A stretch of DNA of 23,734 nucleotides from Sphacelaria rigidula (taxonomy: Eukaryota; Phaeophyceae; Sphacelariales). Within the stretch, counting starts at the first letter, position 1. The number at the start of each line of letters is the position of its first letter. The DNA is taken from NCBI GenBank assembly GCA_964200075.2, contig CAXNAA020000248.1, positions 1 through 23,734 of the forward strand, in the 5' to 3' direction. Positions 1-11,300 of the stretch are shown one piece after another. The position numbers and the translations under genes are program-made. The notes below the pieces were generated by a model. It saw nothing but the letters and a program-made list of their open reading frames with translations. It made no database searches and had not been told where the DNA came from.

Positions 1-176
1 GGATGCGTGGTCAATGGTCAAATAACTAAGGCAAGCAACAAATGAGTACCCCCCCCCCCCCCCCACCGTCAGTGCTCCGTCTCGAAAGGGATGCGTGGTC
101 AATGGTCACACGACTAAGGCAAGCAACACATGAGAATGCCCCCCCCCAAAGCCAGCCCGAAAGTGTCACGAAAACC
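1..176 (+). repeat. Tandem C-tract repeat units plus subterminal sequence of an inverted-repeat element
   Basis: Two units starting GGATGCGTGGTCAATGG at 1 and 89 (88-bp period) each end in a run of C. The second unit is followed at about 141-175 by CCCAAAGCCAGCCCGAAAGT. That sequence matches, in reverse complement, the right end of the element at 8542-8877. This suggests a cut-off copy of the same mobile family at the window edge. Confidence 0.7.
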
Positions 177-2232
177 TGTGCGGTACCTTGCTTCCGTATG
201 CTACCGCGTGGGGAAAAAAAGACACGGCAAGCCCTCATGCCGCTCGCAAAAATATAGCGCACATTTCACACGGGGTCGTTTCAGCCATCTGTTCCTTTTA
301 GATAGCCACCTGCTCCATAGGTGCATGGAGTTCATACGGCACCCGTGTGTACCAGGATGCACTGTGACATCGACCGTTATCTGCCCGACGACCTGCCCCC
401 TGAAATGCATAAGATGCTCACCATCTGAAACCGCACCCTCAACATCACACCAGCAGTCAGGACACATCCCACGGGACGTCGGATGGGGTTGAGATCATGC
501 TCGACTCAGGGATGGACGAGATCACGCATCATGCAGACAGCGGGTACCAGGCGACACCGAAATCGCTCTGCTTGTCGATGTGTAAAGTCACGTGAAGTTT
601 CGCCAATCGTTACTTGTGTCTGCACACGCGTTGACAAGAAAGAACGAAGTCTGCCATGATTTGGCTCACACCGCTTCTCGTCGCTAGTGCATGTGGCCAC
701 GGGGTATCATGTCATTGAACAGAGAGTTTCAGTGCCGCCATCATCGAGAGAGGAGACCCGTTTCGCACTAACGAACATGTGAACGAACGTCACTGTACAA
801 TACGTGGGGATAAAATGATGGAACATGGCCCAACTCATACTATTCTTCTCCCACGTAATCACTTATCAGCACACATTATGCAAATTTATCACGGGTCCCC
901 AGCCATACTTCAGCTGAAAATGTCATACCTTCAGATTGAGAATTAAGTGGGTGCAATTCTATACCTTTTCTTCCTCTGTGTCATGTTTTCGTGGAGAGCC
1001 CGAATGAGGAAAAGTACTTGGAAGCTTCAGAACAATACGAAATTTGACCAACGGGATTGGACTCAGATTTAGAGCCCAGTGTGGCTACAAAAAGTGCAAA
1101 TGAAAACACACCACGTCGCCATCCCAGGCAAAGGAAGGACGACGCGAGAGACCACGGAGGTGTGCTAAGGGCTGGTCAACCTACTGAATAACGTGAGCCT
1201 TCCTAGAATTTCCATTCCAAGCAAGAATTTTTGACTCGAGCTCGTGCATACTGTTCTGTCATACGGAGTCGAGTAAATCGAGACAAATCGATTGAACCGT
1301 TATACTATAGTTGTGTTAGGTTCGTCTCTCAAGTCGTCTCTCGTTCGGGGCTCCACTGAAGACGACCCGTGATTGCGATGATCACTGGGCAGCACACGCG
1401 AGCGCAACATAATTCCATGTATTGAAGTAGTCAACACCACGCAATGCTATTCCCTCGCATAACTGGCCCGTGTCCGAGACGAAGGCATGTGTTACGGATA
1501 AATGCCGCAGGTCTAGTGAGTTTTTACAGTCATCATGCCTCTTATAACAGAGGCGCAGAATGCAATGATAAATGATTCCCAATGCCCGCCCGGTGCTGGC
1601 ATTTTGCTTCATCATCCTATGGTACTTACATATTTGTATTTGGTTCGCCCTACGGGTCTGCTGTTGATTGAGTTCATGAGTCCGTTGGTAATGCTTTTTA
1701 CGTGCTACGTTTTACGTCAGATACGGGGCGATTCACACACTTTTGTGGGCAACTGTTCGGTGCTGTGGTGGCAACAACAAGAGAGGAACCTTATTTCCTT
1801 GTACGTTACACTGCTATACTCGTACCAGTACCGACTTGTGTTGATGTGAAGACGATCCTTTTATACAATCGATTGTAGGCAGCACTTTTGTGGTACGTAC
1901 CATATATACATGTACAAAATCCCAAGCTGGAATTCATGCCAGATCGTTGTCATCTCTGTTTAGCCGTATTTGCCCTGGAATGCGTGTTATCGCACGTCTA
2001 CAACTGGTCGCAGGGCGAATTGGAAGACGCATCGCCGCGTCTCACGGCTGTCGAGGCACGTCAAGTTGCATGTGATTTTAACTAAGAATGATTCTTAGAC
2101 CCCCTCTGTTGCAACCCGATTGGGTGAACGAATCGTCCATTTATCCTCTCGTTCTTGGAGCCAGCGCACGGATAAGCTGCCAAGGTACACACAAAAAGCG
2201 CAGGGCTGGGACTAGTACTGAGAGGAGGTGGA
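1..2232. other. 5' flank of the kinase gene, no recognisable gene
   Basis: Only short open frames occur here, overlapping on both strands, with no family motif. A short frame around 487-593 reads VEIMLDSGMDEITHHADSG and looks mildly protein-like, but it has neither a convincing start nor splice context. No TATA box, initiator or terminator can be assigned with confidence. Apart from the C-tract repeat at the left edge, nothing repetitive was noticed. Confidence 0.5.
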
Positions 2233-2352
2233 ATGAAGTCTCTGAGTCGGAAGGTGGACAGCTTCGATGGCCAAACTATAACTATAGATGGCAAATCTGC
2301 TTATGAACTGGGAGGTTTTCTTGGCGGAGGGGCAGCTGGCGTCGTTTACGAG
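2233..2352 (+). CDS. Kinase exon 1: N-terminus and glycine-rich loop
   Basis: Encodes residues 1-40, starting [11 protein letters not shown] and ending [12 protein letters not shown], the ATP-binding P-loop (G31, G33, G36). An in-frame TAA at 2173-2175 supports ATG 2233 as the start, with purines just before it. A non-coding first exon further upstream cannot be excluded. The donor is GAG/GTATGT at 2353, phase 0. Confidence 0.85.
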
Positions 2353-5300
2353 GTATGTGTTGTGTGCTGCGTGTCTTCAGGAAAATGTGTCGCACAAACG
2401 ATTGAAAAATAATCTCTCGTTTCTTGTTTTCACTTGCACCTCACGTCGGCCTGTGTCAATACTAGTATAGTCTGTATCACAGATTACGGCACGAACCTGG
2501 CGTACCCTTTTCGAGATGTTACATGACGTCATGTTCTGCTTGCAGTACATACAGTACTGCGGTGAATACGTTCACTTCCGGTTTGGAGTGGTGTGTTGGG
2601 TTTTACCGGCTGCAGAGGCAGTTTGTATCGAGTCAGTCATGCAACGGCCTTCCGACTGTTCCATCACCTGTTCTGTCGCGTGTCGGTGATGGGCAAAGTG
2701 GGCCGTCTTGGATGGACTCTTTCACAAATGAGCAAAATTCGATATTGCGTTGCTATGAGATTGGAGTTTTCAGTTCCCAGTTGAGGTTGGGAGGGCGATC
2801 GCGCGAGTCAAAAGCACTGACGACAGGGCTGTGATGAACGCAGTCACGATAATGCCCCCCTCCTTTGCACCGTGTTCGCGGAATCAAACGGCTCGCCTTA
2901 TCCGATGGGGCAACTCTCTGGATTTGATGCGCTTTGACTGTCCTGCAAATACGACAATGCCAGCACCCACGGTTACGCCCAAGGGTGAAAAGTTGGAAGG
3001 TTTTCTTGAAGCAAGAACCCCTTTTGTTGGTGTCTGCACATGTTGAGCACGGCAGCTGTTCACGTTGTATCATAAATACGGTGGTTTGAAAACTGTGTGG
3101 TGAAGCCTCTTAGTATATTGACTTACCTTGTGAAGTTCGTCTCTATTTTGCGTTCTCCCAGTCGGATTGCATACAAACCCGGCTCTAAATTCTGTATTCT
3201 TGAGTACATGGTGAGCAAGGCCAGCTTTTGACACAAAAGCGACCACCTTCTCTCGTACGTCTTGCTGCAAGAGCTCGCGCAATATCGTCGTACTGCTTTC
3301 TGTAGTGTAACGTTTACTGTCTGTGAAGTGATGCATCGCCTCAGGACAGCGGCGGCTCATGTGTTATTTCCTAAAGGACGATTGCGCGCCTTTGCACGAT
3401 GTCCGTCATACGGTATGGACGCACTATAGGAGTGTAGTAGGCTGCACCATTAATGCTATAGTGTGCCACTAGTATTGATGCCCTGTGTTGCTTCGAGGGC
3501 ATTGAGAATGTCTTGGTTTTCGCAAGCAATACTGCCTCATACTGTTCGTCCCTGTTTCGGAACACAAGCGGTAACTCAATTTTTTCCCAATTAACCCTTT
3601 TTGGACCGACCCCCCACCAACACAGGGTTGACCCTGTGTTGGTGAAATAATAATAAACAAGTCTTCGAGCGACCTGCTCAATCACGGCGAGGCAAAATTT
3701 ATCGCCCAGATCCGAACGACCGGTGCTGGGGTTGTTGGCGAGTATGATGCCACTGTAAAGATCGTGTGGGACCCTATCCCTGGCCCAGAAAAGCCTTCGC
3801 AGGTTTCCAAATGCAGGGCGGTCCGAGCTTGGTATATGATGTGACTTGTACTCAGTATACCTTTCCCGAGTTTTCCGGTGGGTTTTTTGGGTCTCAATTT
3901 CCTACTAAAATGTAGTAATTACACTAACACAGGGTTGAGCGGAAAACCGGGAAGGAGTGAAGGAGTGTACATGCTACCATGTGGTCATTTTCACCACCCC
4001 CTAAAACCAGGTGGGCTGTCGAAACACAACAGGATATACCGTCATGAGTTCTGCTTATCCTTCTGGCGATGACCTGCAGGGTGCAGTCAACATGTATGTA
4101 GTGGGCGGAGATGAAGAAGCGGTATAGAGGCAGTTGATCTCGGTAGCTGAGAATTGCCAGAACGTGCAAGGGAGTAAGCAGCGGCAGCTGCTGCTTCAGT
4201 CGGAGAGGCCTACTACAATGTACTGTACTATACTGTTGGATTTTCAGCAACACGCCACTTTTTCGTTTAGACACCAGACACGTCATTCCTCACCAGCCTC
4301 TTGGTCGTTCTGGAGGCCCGGTCCCAAAAGGGTCAAGGGACAACGGTAAGCCTCCGTACACCTTTATTTATTTTTTGGTGGTGGGGGATCTAAAATACGC
4401 TCACTATTATTCCTCATTCACACACGGGTCAATTTCGCGAAGCAGCAATGTGTCAAGAGGGTATAGCCATTTCTTCGTTTCAAAGCGTTACTTCATTGTT
4501 TGGAGTGCGCTTATATGAGAGCTTCGGTCATGGACAGTCTGATGCTCCCAAGCCATAGTGTCCTCCGCGTAACAAATCAGATGGATTTTTCTACCCTGTC
4601 CCCGCCCACTGGTATTGGTTTATCACGCTCGCGATTGTCCCGCGAGAACAATTTTATTATCATGGGAATGCTCTGTAAGCGAGAGAGCCGTGGCGTTCTG
4701 CGCAAGCTACGAGTAGGGGCACATGAGACCATCAACCTCATGAAAGTTCCGCATATGGGTGTCCACTCCATAAGCAAGTGATAGATACTGTCTTGACATT
4801 TTTCACGTCGAATGCCTGAGCGAGGAGAGGGGCGGAGACTCAAGCAGGCGCACTCGTGAACATACAAACAACACCGATTTTTGCGCAACTTCAACTCCGC
4901 CAAACCCGGAGTAAACGCACCTGAGAAAAGTGAGGATGGTATGGTGACGATTATGGCACACTCCTCACTCTACTTCACCTTACGTGAAGAGACAACAGAA
5001 AGTACTCGACGCCGGAGTGGTTCGAGAGCGCACCATTTAACCCTTAGACCGCGAGATTAGTCTTTCTGGATCATGCATTTTTTTTTTCACTTGAAATTGA
5101 TGCCGATTCAACAGAAGACTAACCTCGCGGTCTAAGGGTTAAGGGTCCACTGAGCCAGAGTGGGTTGAAAGCGCATCATTTCGGTTGAGTTGTCGCGCGC
5201 ATGTTTTCTTTGCCGCGAGAAAACCCAAGAAGCTGTAGCTGTTTTCGTGGCCTTCCAGAAAATATTCCGCCTTCGCTCACATACTCATGGTTGACATGGT

Positions 5301-8300
5301 CCCGAGTTGGTCGTTCAACACTTGAGTCTCCATTTTCGGTTGAGAACTCGGAGAGCTGCTTGCCGCATAAGAGCTGATGCCAATGTGATGCAGTTGAGTG
5401 CTACAAACACGCACACTTTTGTTTCGTTTATCGCGCGCCACAGAATGGGTTTCCTAAACCTTGAAGAAACGGCGCTGATTTGGAGCGGGACAGATTTGCT
5501 CGGTAACTACCAATCAGATAGCTCCATTTCGCTTGGGAATCGTCGGAGGAGTAGTCTAAAACCTAGTGTTTGTGCGGTCTAATCTCGTAGCGCGTTCCAA
5601 CGCAATACAGTTTCATAGATGGTACACTGAACACAATACAGTAGCACGGTACAGTACAGGCCCCCAACGCACAGCAGCAGCAGGAGTGTCGCAGCTGCGG
5701 ACAGCGCGTTGTTCGTATTACGGAAGAGGGAACAGCCAACCCACCCATTGAGTTTTCGACAGTGTGCAGCCAGCACTGCGTGCCGACTAACATTGCTTTT
5801 TGCAGAGACGAACACAACGACAATATCGTAGCTCGTGGAATCCAAGCCGTATTCACAATGCGCGAACACACAACAGGACACGTAGTTGAAGCTCCAACAC
5901 TTGAGAGAGGACTCGAGTGTTTTTGCTGCGGGACAGAAGTGAAACTCAACATGTCCCATGTTTTAGTCCTCCGTCCGATCTCGGGGAAGTCCCCAAATTG
6001 GACCAGTGCCGAGTTTGAACGCTCGGCCGTAGTCGCGCTTCTTTCAATTCACTTTGAGTTACCCTTGTCTGTATGTCGGAGGTTTGGCCTGCGATGTGGG
6101 CTTCACCCGCTAATCTAGTTGAGCAGATTCGATCCCGATACATCTTCATTTTGCCAAAGAAACCCACGAAGGCGTAGCTTTAGTTTTTACGTTCTCCCAG
6201 AAAATATCCCGCGTTCGTTATACTCATGGTTGATGGGGTCCCGAGTTGGTCGTTGAACATCCACGTATATCCATTTTTGCCCCTTACACGAACGAAATGC
6301 GGTTACGTACAATGGATACTCTCTTGACCGTTTGGCCGCGAGCATTAGGTCACCTGTTGGACCAGCATCAATTTCGCCTTGAATATTACTGTATGACCAC
6401 GTTACCTACCCTCGCGGTCAAGTGGTTAAAGTTAAAGTGCACGGCAGGCTCTTGCGTCTCCACGGGGAGACATGGGCACGTGTCGTCCCAGCCGTTATAC
6501 CTGATCGGTGTCCTGCCCCAGCGTCAGCTTCAACACCCGGCGTTATGTTTCCCATCATCCAAGATGTTGGGCGATACTTGGCCCACGCCTAAACCCTCAG
6601 ATCCCAACAAGCCCTGATTTTCGGCGCTAGGTTACTGTCTACGCTGCCAGGAATTTTCCTCAAATTTCGTGGAAGTATAGCAGTATTGGTATAGTCATTG
6701 AAGTCCCGTGCGAGCTTTTGAAGCTAATAGAATCAAGAACGCGAGCAATGCGCATCTTATGCTGCCGACTGCCGGCGAACGGACATGCGCAGAATTTGTT
6801 TTTGTGTAGCTGTGACGTGGTCCGTGTTTGGCCCCATCAGTGAAGAATTGTCCCGGTTTTTTGCGGGGTCGGCGCAGCGGTGCGATGCTTCGTGAATTAT
6901 CGGACGGCTCTTTGCGTGGGGTTCGAGTAAGATTACGCCTTGAAAAGACGGGAAAGGGACGGACTTCTAGTCATATGTATGTTGTAAACTATTTCTATTG
7001 TGTGCCATTTTGTGGATGATTTTCTGAGTCTTTTTCAACACCCTTTGTGTCGCTTTTCGACTCCAGAAACGTAGGCTGCCGATATGTTCGGGGGAGCAAC
7101 TGGAGTTGTTCCAAGAGTAGCCATTACAGCGTTTTTTTTTTCAATCATAAGGTGCAACGATATGCCGCCGTCTGCGGCGTGCAGGCGGGCCTCTCTTGTC
7201 ATCACGATCCATGTATCATCCTTTGTTCACGTTTTGTGCATCATCATTCCACGGCGCAATATTGAGATTTTTGGCATGGTAACTCACAGCGGGCGGGGTG
7301 GCTAAACGGGTTGTCAGTAACCCTGGTTGTGGTGATTGTATTTCTGTGCTGGTTTCCCTCCCCCCGTAAGATCCGGTGAACGTGTTTTATACTTCTACAC
7401 AAGGACTACCGTGTGCCAGCTGTTACAGGGAAAGTGGGATGCTCTTCACCGCCGTTCTTATGTCCCGCGACTTTGAAACCGGTGTGCGATTATGTTGTTC
7501 GCGGATCTTGTTCGGTGGCTTCCATCACGCTGAACATTGTTGTTCATCGCCTCGGTTGTTGGGTCATACTCTCGTAGGTGCGTCGCATGTTTAGCACTGA
7601 GTGTACGATGCGAACAGTCGTGTGCATCAAGCATCCCACGCGAAAAAGTTGAGATCAGGAGACGAGGTAAAAGGAATGCCGCTAGTGACCAAGGAACTTC
7701 GATTTATTGGCTCGTTCTTCATGTTGTACCTACTTTCGGTGCCATGAGGCCTTCCAACAACCTGAAATCTCTACACCAAAACGCAGGTCGTCGCATTACC
7801 CGATATCACTCCACTAGCTCGATGTTGTTGAGCGGCAAGAGGCGGAACCGAGCTCATGCATGTTGATCTCCAGAATGTAATGTTCGGAAAAGGATATAGA
7901 TGTTGAGCTTTTTGATGTAGTTCCATGAAGTCCCGACCATATGGTTCACATACCGTTATCAACCATGGGGGATAATGGTTCGCGGTATATTTTTTTCCGT
8001 ACCAGCCCGTGTCCCGGTCGACCCTTTGTATTGCAATGCACAGACAGTACCGCTGCGCTGTGCACACATGGACACGAAGCATGGATTTAACCCCAGACCG
8101 TCTGGGCTGGTCAGATACGGGCACTGTTGTTGGCCAGTGTTGAGCTCCGTCTCGCAGTCGGGTTCGCAAAAGCGGCAGGTAGCCGCGGGTATTATTGTCA
8201 AGAAACAAAATGTGGAAAAAGAGCGAAGTGTCTATTTCCCTACTCCCGGCCCGTCCGCCGCACAGTGTGTGCAGAGGGCAGTCTGCTTGCTAATTGCTGT

Positions 8301-11300
8301 CTTGCCTTTTTTGGACATTTGGATACCGGGTGCGACGGTTCGTTTTTACCACAGGTCACGAGCACAGGCAGCCACAGAATCTTCAACCTGGGAATGACCA
8401 GCTAATTCAATAATAGTCATGAGTTAATGGGAAGTATTTGACGAGTCACTCGTGAACGTTTTGTGTCATTCTTTTCTATATGATCGTACTCCCGTCCGGG
8501 GCGCAACGTGCCTCGAGGACACTCTGTCTGCTGCTTGCTGTGACACCTTCTACGATAGCCCCCCCCCCAAAAAAAATGTGTTCCGTCTCGAAAGGGATGC
8601 GTGGTCAATCGTCAAACGACTGAGGCAAGCAACAAATGAGTACGCCCCCCCCAAAAAAAAAATCTAGTTTGGGGGGGCAAAATCTTCACGTTTATCGAAA
8701 TAGAAAAAGCCGAACACAGCGACCAGCTGGAAATTTCAACGCTTGGGCTCGTTCTTGCCAGTGTCGTCCATATGAGACGCTTCATGCAGCCTGAACCCAA
8801 ACATCGGGCGCTGTAAGTCCAATTTTTTCGCGACACTTTTGGGCTGGTTTTGGGAGGCGGCTATCGTAGAAAGTGTCCTGTCCTGCCATTTTTGGACGCG
8901 TACATATCTCAAGTGCGACGGTTCGTTTCAGTTGTCCTATGCTGGAAATGTTCTCCGGCCGTCTGATGAGATGTACGGCCTCTGAGTCCACCAAAATTCA
9001 CGGCCTCTGAGTCCACCGAAATTCGGATTTCGAATTTCAACTTTTCCGTTCAACGGCGGCTGTGCTCGATGGTCCCGGCTGCAATTTGGCGCCACTGGCG
9101 TAGGATAATCCATATTCGGTCCTGTGGAAGGAACGATCCCCGGAGCAGAGAACAAAATTGTTTTTTTTAGTGAAAGCGCGGCATTCCCATGATGAAGCCG
9201 AGAGGGCCCGACGCGAAGAGCGTTATGCCGTTGTTTTCTTGGCCATGTAGCGCCTCCTCGCGTCGGTATTCTTGCATCTCCCACACCCACGCGGCGGCTG
9301 TGTCCTTGAGTTGAATGGTGGCTGCTGATGCCAACATATGTTCCAGTACGCGGACACTGGTACACGCACATTCAGAGGGGATGTCTGGGGGTATGGGGGT
9401 GAAGGTGGGAGCGGTTAATAACTATGACACACGCAGATGTGACGAACCATTTTGAGGCACAGCACAATCCCCCCATTTTTTCACGTCTGCTCGAACGGGG
9501 TATGCGGTACTCATACTTCGAGTCGTTGAGCCGCAAGACACACAATTAGATGTCCATACTGGAGTTGACTCAAGTGTCGATGCTGCACTCGGTGAAAGAG
9601 TACACAGCTTCGAGGTAATGACCCGGACTGACTGCAAGTCAGGGAGTTTAGACTCGATGTGATAGCCAGGAAAAGGGTCGACTTGGTTGCGGAGTTGCCT
9701 GAAGATCACTCCACACCCGCTAAAAACAGGGCCAGAAAAAATCATGCCACCAAACGAGTATGTGTAATCCATGCTCAGCAGGTCCCTTGTGCAACTGCGT
9801 TTGGGAAGTGTTGTGTTAAAAACTCGCGGTTGAAGCGCAAACCCCTTGAGGAGAGGGGTGGGAAGGGAAAGAGGGGAAAGCTGAGAGACACGCCACCCGC
9901 TTAACCACCGAACACTTTCTTCGTCTTTGTTTGCCCTGTCTTGAAAATTCTCAACACTCAAGTACGGTCATGCCTGAACAACAAGAGAAGCTTCGCCAAT
10001 GCCTGAAGTCTGGTGGTGCATGAATCGAGATAACCTGCCCCCTGATTGCCGTTGCTCTCTGTGTCACCCTCAACCTGTCTCCTCTGCTTCTTATAAGGGG
10101 GCGGACGTCTCGGAGGATTCTCACGTCCAACCCGTCGCCATCAAGATCCTGAATCCCATAGGATTCAGGCTCGCGCCAGAGGACACGCTCCGAAGATGTG
10201 TGGTAGCAAGACGCGGCCGTCTCCCCAGTGGCTACGTACAAAACGGTACGACGTATTCAGCTAAAACCGCCGGAGGCGTCTTGGTCGGCGACCAGAGGGG
10301 GACTGGGATGGGGGGGTTGTCATCTGCTCCAGGTGTCCTTGGTAGCGGAGCAGAGACCGCGGGAGGGAGCGGTGCCATTGGCTCTGCGAGCTCTCGGTTC
10401 TCGCAAAACGGTTCCAAGCACGTTCTTGGTCCTGAGCACGTGTGGTGGCTAGTTAGCCCGAACACCAAGCAGGTGTGTGTTGTGATGGGTTCGGTTCGTT
10501 TCACAGTGCCCCCCCCCCGGATGGCGCGGTGGGTCGCCAGCTCGGCGTGAAAGCCCTTTCTAGGGACCCACACTTGAAAGGATCGGTGCGTTTACTTGCG
10601 GATGTGGTGCAATAGCGAATTGGACTCGTGACATGTGACTGCACTGGGAGGGAACCTCCTCTGTACCGGTATATACATTGGAGAGACGTGTAACATCTGG
10701 TCAAGTTTATATTATACGCGGTTGACATCGTTGAAGGTGTTGGTGACTACCAGCGTGACCGATATAGAGCGGATGAGAAAAAATGCTCGTGAGTCATGGT
10801 GCTTTTGCGGAACATTTTTTCCCCCCGTGTTGTCGTTCAGGTGCTGGCAGCTTACATCGACCCTCGCTACGGGAATCTCGTAGAGTTACCCCTGCCAAAG
10901 TGCATCGAGATCTGGGGTTACAATCCACAAACCGACTTCAGCAGGAGCAGCTCATCGTCGGGCACTCGCGATAATTCTTCTGCTGAAGGATCTTCCATGA
11001 CAGCGGCAGTGACCAGCGGTGACCCCAATTTATCGGCGTCATCGGCTGGCGTCGGCTCGCCGAACAATAATGCGTCTTCCCACCCATCTCGTGTTTTTTC
11101 TTCCGTTTGTCGCGAGGGAGAACGAATGCCGGGGAGCGCTGGCGGCCCGGTCTTGTCAGAAAGTCGCAGAGAAGATCACGGTCGGGTCGTGGAGGGGTCC
11201 TATGACACCAGCAGCAACAACGACCGGTCATTGTCCGGACCCGACGCAACCGTTTCGGGGACGGGGGGCGTGGAGGTACAAGTTGACGGGATGGGGGTAT

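Larger units (their letters stand above)
3595..4332. mobile_element. 738-bp TTAA-type element with about 22-bp inverted ends
   Basis: The left end after TTAA (3591-3594) reads CCCTTTTTGGACCG. The right end, reverse-complemented from 4332, reads CCCTTTTGGGACCG next to TCAA (TTGA on the other strand). I count 18 of 22 positions matching across the ends. CCC-starting inverted ends with a TTAA target site are the hallmark of the piggyBac superfamily. No transposase is recognisable inside, so it would be non-autonomous. Confidence 0.6.
2353..10097 (+). other. Kinase intron 1, 7745 bp, phase 0
   Basis: Bounded by GTATGT and TTATAAG. It is far longer than the other five introns (368-1162 bp) and carries most of the mobile elements in the window. 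Stretches 2353-3590, 4350-5010, 6430-8270 and 9030-9420 hold only short overlapping frames without motifs, and nothing else is identified there. Confidence 0.85.

Noticed and set aside
5563-5959. Minus-strand frames of 126-129 codons, Cys/Ser-rich
   Set aside because: Two frames overlap over the same bases with similar length and no family signal, as expected for chance openness.
7771-8397. Overlapping frames of 140 (plus) and 145 (minus) codons in intron 1
   Set aside because: No motif, conflicting strands, and the plus frame runs into the short repeat at 8272-8345, so neither is supported as a gene.
8937-9371. Minus-strand 144-codon frame
   Set aside because: It reads through the 25-bp tandem repeat and shows no domain; judged non-coding.
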